Shown one piece after another: positions 8,530 to 14,838 of a DNA stretch of 37,093 bases. The DNA lies in the NCBI GenBank assembly GCA_945870025.1, contig CAMBQN010000027.1, positions 1-37,093 of the forward strand, written 5' to 3'. Under the pieces are notes generated by a model. It ran no database searches. It was given only the letters and a program-made list of their open reading frames with translations, and was not told where the DNA came from. The stretch comes from Akkermansia muciniphila. Lineage in GTDB: Bacteria; Verrucomicrobiota; Kiritimatiellia; RFP12; JAAYNR01. The translations under genes were made by a program, and so were the position numbers. Within the stretch, counting starts at the first letter, position 1; the number at the start of each line of letters is the position of its first letter.

Positions 8530-8756
8530 TTATTGATTGAAAGTGCCGGCCAGTTCGACGGTCATCCCTTGTTGCGGAAGCCCCCCCCGTCTTTCTTCAT
8601 CGCGCGTATCGTGTCGCGGGCTTTCTCAAGCGATGTGAACGGTTTAGAAGCCGTCCCACTGCCAGCATCGTCGCCTGTCTGCGGGTTGACATAAAGAACC
8701 GTCTGCGCCCCGAACGCAGAACCTACAAGAAGAGTCAGAAAACAGAAACTTCTCAT
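8530..8756 (-). pseudogene. 5' fragment of a secreted right-handed beta-helix protein gene, frameshifted
   Basis: The ATG at 8756 follows AAGGGGGAT and opens a signal peptide (MRSFCFLTLLVGSAFG), then YVNPQTGDDAGSGT and KPFTSLEKARDTIR. That is the N-terminal signature of the parallel beta-helix proteins common in Lentisphaerota and Verrucomicrobiota (full length usually over 500 residues). The frame breaks at a run of eight G (coding strand, 8588-8581). With one more or two fewer G it would continue as GLPQQGMTVELAGTF, as the family expects, and then stop at 8530. So the copy is frameshifted and also lacks the whole downstream part. It may be a remnant left by a rearrangement. Confidence 0.7.
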
Positions 8757-8940
8757 ACGTATGATCCCCCTTATTAATCCCAATATTGCCAATTCGCCGA
8801 CACAGCCTCTTTGCCCTTATGCTGTCAGGCGATTTAGAGTTTACACAGGGCATCCCCATGTTTCAAGTGAAAAAACGGCAATCAAAAAACACGCAAGTCT
8901 ACAATCGACAAGAATAGAGAATTGGATTATATTAACAATA

Positions 8941-9270
8941 ATGAAAATTTTAAAAACTTCAGTCGCTAAGAGCATTTACGTTACTCTTTTATGCTGCGCT
9001 GTCAGGATAAACGGCCTTGCCGCATTGCCGGATGAAAAGAATGTCATCGCCTGGCTCAGGGATGGCAAGGAGACGTATCAGGATAAGCCCTACGTCTTTC
9101 TGGGGGCGTGCGACTGGGAGTTGACGCTCGAGGTGAAACCTTGTGCAGACGCGGCGCTTGCCGCATTTCAGCATTTCAGTTTTCAGCATTTCAGCTTTTC
9201 TCTTCAGCTTTTCTCTCTGGCATCCCGGCACAGGGTCCCGGCGAGGGCCATGGACAGCAGGACGGCCTGA
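8941..9270 (+). pseudogene. Truncated secreted protein gene running into a repeat tract
   Basis: The ATG at 8941 starts a plausible signal peptide (KSIYVTLLCCAVRINGLAA) and about 45 mature residues (PDEKNVIAWLRDG, DKPYVFLGACDWELTLEV). From about 9163 the reading frame is made of the TTTCAGC repeat (residues AFQHFSFQHFSFSLQLF) and then of the antisense of the next gene. The real gene therefore seems to have been cut at the repeat and its 3' part lost. I do not recognise the family of the remaining part. It diverges from the beta-helix fragment at 8530-8756. Confidence 0.5.
9163..9216 (-). repeat. GCTGAAAN octamer tract at the 3' end of the O-antigen ligase gene
   Basis: On the minus strand this is a run of the 8-base word GCTGAAAN with GAGAAAA interruptions. 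It begins within the last codons of the minus-strand O-antigen ligase gene. The TGA stop of that gene (9206-9204) is the TGA of a repeat unit. The tract also abuts the broken plus-strand gene at 8941. The same word recurs at 10623-10690, 11161-11380, 11764-11801 and 14411-14605. Confidence 0.85.
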
Positions 9271-10613
9271 ATTACGGCGGGGCAGCGGAATGGAAGATCG
9301 ATGAGGCTGTGACAGAAGACGAGGCCGAGGGCGAACAGTACCACCCACCGGAAGAGGCTGGCAGCCCCGTGCATCGGATACAGGTGTCCGAGAGGCGGCG
9401 GCGGAACGCGGAGCAGCAGCGGCACGAGCAACGTGACGCCAGCCAGAACGAGCAGCGCGGTGCCGACGATGCCGTGTTCGACGAGGATATTGACACTATC
9501 GTTGTGGACATTGGCCGCGCCGACAAAGAGTTTCTTATACTGCTCGGGCGTGAGATACAACGGAACAAAATGCCGGAAGCCCCATCCGCCGACGCCGTAG
9601 ATCGGGTTGTCGCGCCAAATGGTGAGGGCCGCAGGCACGAGCAGCTCAAACGCCCGTTCGTACACCTCTTTGAACATCCGGCCCATCGTCAGCCCCGTCA
9701 GCTCGCGGCGGATTGGATTGCTTGGCATCGCGAAGAAACTGAGATACCCCAGCAGGGGCAGCAAAACCGACAGGCCCGCGACCATCACGCGGGTCCCCAA
9801 GTCAATCCGCCGCCAGATGCGCGTGATTGCGAATGCGCCACCAACCAGCAGCACGGCGGTGCCCATCAGGATCGAGGTGCGACAGAGGCACAGCACCGCG
9901 GCGCCGTAGAGCAGGAACACCGCCCAGAGAAGGCGGTCGGCGCCTGGAACCTCGTCCTCGCGCTCATAGAGCCAGAACCCGCCGGCGACGACCAGCATGA
10001 AGGTGAAGAAGGCACCGGCGTGGTTGGGGTAGCCGAAGGATGAAAAAAACTGGGCCTGGATTGGGATCATCCCATAAATCGCCCGGCATCCCAGGGCCAT
10101 CTGCACGCAACCGGAAAGCGCCAGTGCCGCGGCGTTCCAGATCAGGATACGGAGCAACAGGCGTCGCCCGTTGGCATTGATCGCATGCCGGACCGCCAGG
10201 GCGGCGATGAGCGCCGGCGGAAACCACGCGAGCAGTTGCACCGCTTCCTGCGTCACCACGCTCGAGGGCAAACCGGGCAGCGGCGGCGGCCCCATCCGCC
10301 AGCCCTGATTGACTCCCAGATGCACCGGCGCGCGCGGACCGTTGAAGCCCTGAACAATCAGAAAGACAACCAGTGCAACGCAGAGGGCGAAAAGAGGGTC
10401 GAATACGAGGGTTCGGACAACCCGGCCGCGGGAGTCGCTCAGGGTCTCGCCAACACGGACTGCCGGGAGCAGCACCATGGCCTCAATCACTCCCAAGGTA
10501 AGCCAGAACATCGGCCACAACCAAGCCACGCGCGTTCCGGCAAACGCCCACGACGTGTAGATCACCAGCGCCGCGACATGATAGACCACAAAATATCGGG
10601 TGAATTTAGTCAT
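9204..10613 (-). CDS. O-antigen ligase / Wzy_C-family polytopic membrane protein
   Basis: A 469-residue membrane protein with about ten hydrophobic segments. The large periplasmic loop contains DNPIYGVGGWGF and, further on, ANVHNDSVNILVEHGIVG. The H-N-D-x3-L-x3-G-I-x-G pattern is the hallmark of the Wzy_C/WaaL O-antigen ligase-polymerase family, which joins or polymerises undecaprenyl-linked glycans at the outer face of the inner membrane. No Shine-Dalgarno is seen before the ATG at 10613, and a repeat tract begins 10 bases upstream. The last codons (REKS, stop) are encoded by another repeat tract. The gene stands alone, with no glycosyltransferases next to it. The ligase or polymerase substrate is unknown. 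Confidence 0.8.
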   Translation of the reverse strand: MTKFTRYFVVYHVAALVIYTSWAFAGTRVAWLWPMFWLTLGVIEAMVLLPAVRVGETLSDSRGRVVRTLVFDPLFALCVALVVFLIVQGFNGPRAPVHLGVNQGWRMGPPPLPGLPSSVVTQEAVQLLAWFPPALIAALAVRHAINANGRRLLLRILIWNAAALALSGCVQMALGCRAIYGMIPIQAQFFSSFGYPNHAGAFFTFMLVVAGGFWLYEREDEVPGADRLLWAVFLLYGAAVLCLCRTSILMGTAVLLVGGAFAITRIWRRIDLGTRVMVAGLSVLLPLLGYLSFFAMPSNPIRRELTGLTMGRMFKEVYERAFELLVPAALTIWRDNPIYGVGGWGFRHFVPLYLTPEQYKKLFVGAANVHNDSVNILVEHGIVGTALLVLAGVTLLVPLLLRVPPPPLGHLYPMHGAASLFRWVVLFALGLVFCHSLIDLPFRCPAVIQAVLLSMALAGTLCRDAREKS

Positions 10614-10622
10614 GGTTGATAG

Positions 10623-10690
10623 CGCAAAAGCTGAAATGCTGAAAAGCTGAAAGCGAGGGAGAAAGGCTGAAAGGATGAAAGAGTGTGGAG
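10623..10690 (+). repeat. GCTGAAAN octamer tract upstream of the O-antigen ligase gene
   Basis: The plus strand reads GCTGAAAT, GCTGAAAA, GCTGAAAG and related units with GAGGGAGAA interruptions, fading into GAGTGTGGAGGG. It has the opposite orientation to the tract at 9163-9216, so the O-antigen ligase gene is bracketed by inverted copies. Confidence 0.85.
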
Positions 10691-10754
10691 GGAAGAGAAA
10701 CGTTCAGGGTTCAGGATGCCGCTGGCGGATGGCCGGGTGGAAAACAGGAGAGCC

Positions 10755-10854
10755 TCTTGCAGAACTACCGGAATAGCCGCAAAGGAACACAAAGAACACA
10801 AAGGAAATACCCTATTTTGCGTTCTTTGCGTTCTTTCGCGGCCATTTTGCAAGA
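10755..10854. repeat. Palindrome built of 9-base AACACAAAG / GCGTTCTTT repeats
   Basis: The left arm 10776-10804 is a run of the 9-base word AACACAAAG preceded by GCCGC. The right arm 10815-10842 is its inverse, GCGTTCTTT twice, ending in CGCGGC. About 22 of 26 positions pair across a loop of roughly 10 bases. A second, outer pair TCTTGCA (10755-10761) and TGCAAGA (10848-10854) extends the palindrome. There is no coding potential. Confidence 0.85.
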
Positions 10855-10878
10855 ACCTCAGGATTCAGACATCGTAAT

Positions 10879-10950
10879 CGTCCTCGTCCTCAGCGTAGCG
10901 GTCCTCGTCCTCGAATCGTGAAATCGAGGACGACGACGAGGATGATCATG
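10879..10950. repeat. Hairpin of CGTCCT / AGGACG 6-base repeats
   Basis: The left arm (10879-10914) is made of repeated CGTCCT and the right arm (10924-10950) of GACGACGAGGA. Bases 10901-10914 pair with 10924-10937 with one mismatch around a 9-base loop. The 8 bp next to the loop, GTCCTCGA with TCGAGGAC, are perfect. It lies 25 bases beyond the previous palindrome, so two stable hairpins of unrelated sequence stand in series. Confidence 0.8.
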
Positions 10951-11160
10951 TTTTGTCGGAGCGCCCGGCCATCCCATCAGAACCCGGTTCAGGGTAGACT
11001 CCGTCCCCGTGGAACATGCGTCTCAATCCAGAAACAGCATGCCACAACACCCTTATATCCAGCGGGTTGCATAGTTCGTTGCGCGTAGCCCAAAAACCGG
11101 ATCCCGTCTGCGCATGTAAGTGTTCGAGAGTATATCCCATAGGACGCAATAATGGAAGCA
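10951..11160. other. Intergenic segment with no recognised gene
   Basis: About 210 bases between repeat elements. A 67-residue minus-strand frame (10946-11149) is open, but it has no clear ribosome binding site and no family resemblance I can name. The segment is less repetitive than its flanks and could be a remnant of a gene or an RNA; I cannot decide. Confidence 0.3.
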
Positions 11161-11380
11161 GAGAAAGAGAAAAGCTGAAGAGAAAAGCTGAAAAGCTGAA
11201 ATGCTGAAATGCTGAAATGCGAGAGAGAAATGCTGAAAGAGAGGGTTCAAGGGTTCAAATAGGTTCAAAGGTTCAAAAGAGAAAAGCGGAAGAGAAAAGC
11301 TGAAATGCTGAAATGCTGAAAGAGAGGGAGAGAAAGAGAAAAGAAAAGGCTGAAAGGCTGAAAGGCTGAAAGGCTGAAAG
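11161..11380 (+). repeat. Long GCTGAAAN octamer tract with an embedded GGTTCAAAG tract
   Basis: About 220 bases made of GCTGAAAN units (including four successive GGCTGAAA copies at 11348-11379) mixed with GAGAGAAAAG spacers. At 11240-11277 a different, 9-base word (GGTTCAAAG, four copies) interrupts it. The reverse strand reads as an artificial low-complexity protein rich in Phe, Ser and Gln-His. The orientation is opposite to the tract at 11764-11801, so the two enclose the palindrome at 11387-11692. Confidence 0.88.
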
Positions 11381-11386
11381 AGCAGT

Positions 11387-11692
11387 CTCGACAAAGTCTT
11401 GCGACGAAACGTAGACGACAACGCGTGGGACGAAGAAAGCGACGAAGTGTGGCGTGGCATGGATAGGAGCAGCAGGTATGGCAGCGTACTTTGGCCACGA
11501 GAGACTGAAAGTCTACCAGAAAGGCATGCCGTTCGCGTCCATGCGCAAGACGTGTGGACGACCTGCCCCGGCGGGTTGCGGCATGCTCAGACAACTCTCA
11601 AAGGCGGTCAGGGCTGACATCTAGCTCCCACACTTTGTCACACACGTCGTCGCAGACTTTGTCGTCTACGCTTCGTCGCACACTTTGTCGGC
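11387..11692. repeat. Long inverted repeat (about 66-base arms) of GACGAAGT-like octamers
   Basis: The left arm 11387-11453 and right arm 11628-11692 are inverted copies at roughly 75% identity by eye (shared blocks include CGACAAAGT, GCGACGAA, CGTAGACGACAA and GACAAAGTGTG/GACGAAGTGTG). Each arm is itself a degenerate run of an 8-base word. The 174-base loop holds the remains of a four-helix-bundle gene (11478-11624). Outside the arms lie inverted GCTGAAAN tracts, so the structure is nested. Confidence 0.8.
11478..11624 (+). pseudogene. Decayed four-helix-bundle (S23 / 23S rRNA intervening-sequence) protein gene
   Basis: An ATG at 11478 with AGGAG eight bases upstream opens with YFGHERLKVYQKGMPFASM, the characteristic N-terminus of the four-helix-bundle family related to proteins encoded in 23S rRNA intervening sequences (S23) and to the DGR accessory protein Avd. 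In another frame, from 11554, the sequence continues as DDLPRRVAAC, which also fits the family. A later piece (LRQLSKAVRAD) returns to the first frame. So there are at least two frameshifts, and only about 50 of the usual 115-125 residues remain. It lies exactly in the loop of a long inverted repeat. Family knowledge is from memory and was not searched. Confidence 0.65.
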
Positions 11693-11763
11693 TCTTCCAG
11701 TTCGGCGGCTTGAGCATGGCCCCTCTTCCCCTTCAATGAAAAATCCCCACACAAACCCGGAAG

Positions 11764-11801
11764 CGCATTTCAGTTTTCAGCTTTTCAGCTTTTCTCTCTG
11801 C
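11764..11801 (-). repeat. GCTGAAAN tract (minus orientation) upstream of prfB
   Basis: The plus strand reads GCATTTCAG, TTTTCAGC, TTTTCAGC and TTTTCTCTCTGC. It is the inverted counterpart of 11161-11380 and ends a few bases before the putative prfB promoter. Confidence 0.8.
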
Positions 11802-11805
11802 TTTC

Positions 11806-11835
11806 TTGCCTCTTATGCCGGTGTTATGCAATAAT
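11806..11835 (+). promoter_or_regulatory. Putative promoter of prfB
   Basis: TTGCCT (11806-11811), an 18-base spacer and AATAAT (11830-11835) preceded by TGC, which would be an extended -10. It lies about 105 bases upstream of the prfB start. The match is moderate (-35 4 of 6, -10 5 of 6). Confidence 0.4.
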
Positions 11836-11881
11836 GAATTGTTCTGGCATGTGGAGCAGCCTGGTGAGGCGACGTGTGCGG

Positions 11882-11917
11882 GACTCAAGGACCCAAAGAC
11901 TCAATGACTCAAGACCC
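11882..11917 (+). repeat. Short GACTCAA repeat tract in the prfB leader
   Basis: GACTCAAGG, ACCCAAA, GACTCAAT and GACTCAAG occur in series just upstream of the prfB ribosome binding site (GAAAGG, 11925-11930). The word differs from the others in the region but has the same short-period, degenerate style. Confidence 0.65.
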
Positions 11918-11939
11918 GGTCGGCGAAAGGATTTACATT

Positions 11940-13074
11940 ATGGCTATTGCCATTGAGGACGTGGTTACACTCCTCGACCAGTTGCGCGAGGGACTGGTAG
12001 AGATGCGAGGTTATCTTTGACATCGATAATCGTCGCGAACGTTTAAATGAGCTGGATGCGCAGGCGGCGGCCCCAGAATTCTGGAATAATGCCGCAGCGG
12101 CGCGAGATGTAATCGGCAAAACAAACCGCGAACGAGCGTTCGTCAAGCCGTTTGATGGACTGTGCCTGGCGATCGAGGATGCCGCGTTGCTGATCGAGCT
12201 GGCGAGTTCGGAGTCGGATGAGGCGGCGCGTAATCAGGCGCTGCAGGAGGCGGCCGACACAGCGGCTCGCGGCGAGGCGATCTTCAAGAAGCTGCGGATG
12301 CAGTCGCTTCTGGGCGGCAAGCTGGACGCCAGCAACGCCTTTCTCACGCTCCACTCCGGCGCTGGCGGCACCGAATCGTGCGACTGGGCCGACATGCTGT
12401 TTCGCATGTATCGCATGTATTGCGAAGACAACGGCTACGAGTTGGAGGTTGTTGACAGTCAGGCTGGCGAAGAGGCGGGGCTCAAATCGATCACTTTCGC
12501 GGTGCGCGGAGCCTATGCTTACGGCTATCTCAAGGGCGAACGCGGCATCCACCGACTGGTGCGAATCAGCCCGTTCGACTCCGCCAAGCGCCGCCATACC
12601 TCGTTCAGCTCGCTCGATGTGATCGCCGAACTGGAAGACGACGTTGAGGTGGAGATCAACGAGGACGATCTGCGCGTCGACACCTACCGCTCCGGTGGCT
12701 CCGGCGGCCAGCATGTGAACAAAACCGACTCGGCGGTTCGCCTGACCCACTTGCCGACCGGAATCGTCGTGGCCTGCCAGAACGAACGCTCGCAGCACAA
12801 AAACCGCTCACGGGCGATGAGCATCCTCAAGGCGAAGATTTACGAGTTGCAGGCCGATCAGCAGCGTCAGGAGATGGAGCGCTTCTACGGCGAGAAGGGC
12901 GAAATCGCCTGGGGCAGCCAGATCCGTTCCTACGTGCTCCAACCCTACACGATGGTCAAAGATCACCGGACCGACGAGCAGACGTCGAACGTGCAGGCGG
13001 TGCTGGACGGCGCGCTGCAGCCCTTTATTGACGCGACGCTTCGCCTGAACGCAACGAAGCAGGCGGCGGGATGA
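11940..13074 (+). CDS. prfB: Peptide chain release factor 2, with programmed +1 frameshift
   Basis: RF2 releases the finished protein at UGA and UAA codons. The gene is in two frames. Codons 1-26 run from the ATG at 11940 (ribosome binding site GAAAGG) to an in-frame TGA at 12018. After a +1 shift, translation goes on from GAC at 12019 to 13074, giving 377 residues (E. coli RF2 has 365). The catalytic GGQ is residues 255-257 and the stop-codon reading motif SPF is 210-212, which identifies RF2 rather than RF1. The leading residues LVEMRGYL before the shift match the conserved RGYL-stop site. The following gene, a UDP-sugar pyrophosphorylase, starts 40 bases downstream. Confidence 0.96.
12001..12021 (+). 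promoter_or_regulatory. Autoregulatory +1 frameshift site of prfB
   Basis: A Shine-Dalgarno-like GAGG (12007-12010), then TAT CTT TGA C. The slippery CTT (12015-12017) precedes TGA (12018-12020) followed by C, the classical arrangement. When RF2 is scarce, the ribosome slips by one base and makes more RF2. The spacing from the internal SD to the CTT codon is as in E. coli. Confidence 0.95.
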
Positions 13075-13114
13075 CCGGTGGAGCACGGGGGCTTCGAATG
13101 AACAGGAGAGACGC

Positions 13115-14467
13115 ATGACGTTTGCACACGCCACGGATGTTTTGAATCGTCACAACCAGGGGCACGTGCTCCGCTTCTGGGAGCGGCTGGATGCGGCGGC
13201 GCGCGAGGCGCTGCTCGCGCAGGTCGCCACGCTCGATTTTGAGAGCATCGCCCGGATGCGGGGGATGCTGGCGGCGGGCGGCGGCGCGGCGGCGGCGGGC
13301 GCGCCGGAGCCGGCCGGCGTGGTGACGCTCAACGCGACGGCGCGTGGCGCGGCCATCGCGCGGGGCGAGGCCGAGCTGCGCGCGGGGCGGGTCGGCGTGC
13401 TGCTGGTGGCGGGCGGACAAGGCTCACGCCTGGGCTACGATGGTCCGAAGGGCGCGTATGTGATCGGCCCCGTGAGCGGCGCGACGCTCTTCTACTATCA
13501 TGCGCGCAAGGTGCTCGCGCTGGCCCGGCGCCACGGCGTGCGGGTGCCGCTTTACATCATGACGAGCGACACCAACGACGCGGCGACGCGGGCGCATTTC
13601 GAGCAGCACGGCTTTTTCGGACTGCCGCGCGAGGATGTCTTTTTCTTCATGCAGGGGATGTGGCCCGCGCTCGACGCGGAGGGCCGGATCATCTTGGATG
13701 CGCCGGGCCACATCTTTCTGAGCCCCGACGGCCACGGCGGCACGCTCTCGGCGCTGGCGGCGAGCGGCGGGCTGGCCGACATGGAACGCCGCGGTCTGAC
13801 CACGATCTTTTATTTTCAGGTCGACAATCCGCTGGTGGAGGTCGCCGATCCGGCGTTCATCGGCCTGCACCTGCTGGAACACGCCGATATCTCGATCAAG
13901 GTCTGCGCCAAGCGCGAGCCTCAGGAGGGGCTGGGCGTAGTGGTGATGCGCGACGGCCGCTGCGAGATGGTTGAATACTCCGAGCTGACCGACGAGCAGA
14001 AGAACCGACGGGCGCCCGACGGCGAGCTGGTCTTCAAATACGGCAGCGTGGCGATCCATGTCTTCAGCCTCCCTTTCCTCAAGCAGGAGGCGATCCGTCC
14101 CCTGCCCTTGCATCTGGCACACAAGAAGATTCCGTTCTGCGCCGATGACGGCACGGTGGTCAAGCCGGAGGCCAACACCGGTTACAAATTCGAAAAATTC
14201 ATCTTCGACGTCCTGCCCGACGCGAAGCGGGTGGTCACTCTGGCATTTGATCGCGCCGACGAATTTTCGCCGGTGAAAAATGCCACCGGCCCCGACTCAC
14301 CCGAAACGTGTCGCCGCGACCTGCAGGCCAAATGGGCGCGCTGGTTGTCGGCGGCAGGCCAGCCGGCACTGCCGCTGGAGATCGATCCGGCGTACGCGCT
14401 GGATGCGGAAGAGCTGAGAGAGAAAAGCAAGAGAGAAAAGCTGAAAACTGAAATGCTGAAATGCTGA
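13115..14467 (+). CDS. UDP-N-acetylhexosamine / UDP-sugar pyrophosphorylase (UDPGP family)
   Basis: A 450-residue enzyme that makes a UDP-sugar from UTP and a sugar 1-phosphate. The nucleotide-binding motif LLVAGGQGSRLGYDGPKG (residues about 95-112) is the L-x2-GGxGTRLG-x4-PKG signature of the eukaryotic-type UAP1 family. Further family features are the DNPLVEVADP metal-site motif, GVVVMRDGRCEMVEYSEL and NTGYKFEKFIFD. The start has AGGAGA 7 bases upstream. The last 20 or so residues (REKSKREKLKTEMLKC) are encoded by the GCTGAAAN repeat tract, which also supplies the TGA stop, so the native C-terminus probably ended near DPAYALDAEEL. UDP-GlcNAc or UDP-GalNAc is the likeliest product. Confidence 0.87.
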   Translation: MTFAHATDVLNRHNQGHVLRFWERLDAAAREALLAQVATLDFESIARMRGMLAAGGGAAAAGAPEPAGVVTLNATARGAAIARGEAELRAGRVGVLLVAGGQGSRLGYDGPKGAYVIGPVSGATLFYYHARKVLALARRHGVRVPLYIMTSDTNDAATRAHFEQHGFFGLPREDVFFFMQGMWPALDAEGRIILDAPGHIFLSPDGHGGTLSALAASGGLADMERRGLTTIFYFQVDNPLVEVADPAFIGLHLLEHADISIKVCAKREPQEGLGVVVMRDGRCEMVEYSELTDEQKNRRAPDGELVFKYGSVAIHVFSLPFLKQEAIRPLPLHLAHKKIPFCADDGTVVKPEANTGYKFEKFIFDVLPDAKRVVTLAFDRADEFSPVKNATGPDSPETCRRDLQAKWARWLSAAGQPALPLEIDPAYALDAEELREKSKREKLKTEMLKC

Positions 14468-14605
14468 AAGCTGGGAAAGAGAGTATGTGGGTGTGGGAGT
14501 GTGTGGGTATGTGGGGAGAAAGCTGAAAGGCTGAAGAGAAAAGCTGAAAGCTGAAAGAAAGAGAGAAAGAGAAAAGCAAGAGAGAAAAACTGAAAGGCTG
14601 AAAAA
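14411..14605 (+). repeat. GCTGAAAN octamer tract overlapping the 3' end of the pyrophosphorylase gene
   Basis: Starts in the last codons of the upstream gene and continues about 140 bases past its stop. Units such as GCTGAAAG, GCTGAAAA and GCTGAAAT are separated by GAGAGAAAAG stretches. A GTGTGGGA tract (14484-14516) is inserted in the middle. Sense orientation relative to the gene, as at the O-antigen ligase 3' end. Confidence 0.88.
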
Positions 14606-14651
14606 TGAACCACGGAAAACGTGGAACGGGAAAAGAGGGGGTGGGGGGAAG

Positions 14652-14830
14652 AGAGTGTGTGAGTGTGGGGGTGTGAATGGCGCTTACTTAAGCGATGCTT
14701 CCGATCCTAATCGTAATCGTAATCCTTTCTCCACAAGGAGATTAGGATTGAGATTATGATTATGATGGCAAAAGCCCCTTAAGTAAGTGTCAATCGGGTG
14801 AGAGTGTGTGAGTGTGGGAGTGTGTGAGGG
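14652..14830. repeat. Nested palindrome of TAATCN repeats between GTGTGKGA tracts, upstream of gpmI
   Basis: From outside in: GTGTGTGA/GTGTGGGG octamers (14652-14676 and 14799-14830, same orientation); an inverted pair CTTACTTAAG (14683-14692) and CTTAAGTAAG (14778-14787); inverted 6-base repeats, TAATCG on the left (14704-14725) and GATTAG/GATTAT on the right (14740-14766); and a central hairpin TCTCC-ACAA-GGAGA (14728-14741). The right GTGTG tract runs directly into the gpmI ribosome binding site. A transcript from upstream would carry a large hairpin here. Confidence 0.85.
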
Positions 14831-14838
14831 AGGAACTG

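Noticed and set aside
10946-11149. A 67-residue minus-strand protein
   Set aside because: No ribosome binding site, no recognisable family, and its neighbourhood consists of repeats; kept only as an unassigned segment.
11053-11594. Two overlapping minus-strand reading frames rich in Phe, Ser, Gln and His (such as FSISAFQHFS)
   Set aside because: They are the reverse translation of the GCTGAAAN tract, which has no stop on that strand. No start signal, signal peptide or family resemblance supports a protein.
11478-11624. A diversity-generating retroelement, because the four-helix-bundle fragment is related to Avd
   Set aside because: No reverse transcriptase gene and no template/variable repeat pair was seen in the window.
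12018-12020. prfB as a pseudogene because of an in-frame TGA
   Set aside because: The TGA is in the classical RF2 frameshift site and the rest of the gene is complete in the +1 frame.
9163-14605. GCTGAAAN tracts as a CRISPR array
   Set aside because: The unit is only 8 bases, copies touch each other, there are no unique spacers of 25-40 bases and no cas genes.
14812-14838. gpmI starting at ATG 14812
   Set aside because: The extra residues (MWECVREEL) are encoded by the GTGTG repeat, and the ATG at 14839 has a good ribosome binding site and the family's usual N-terminus.
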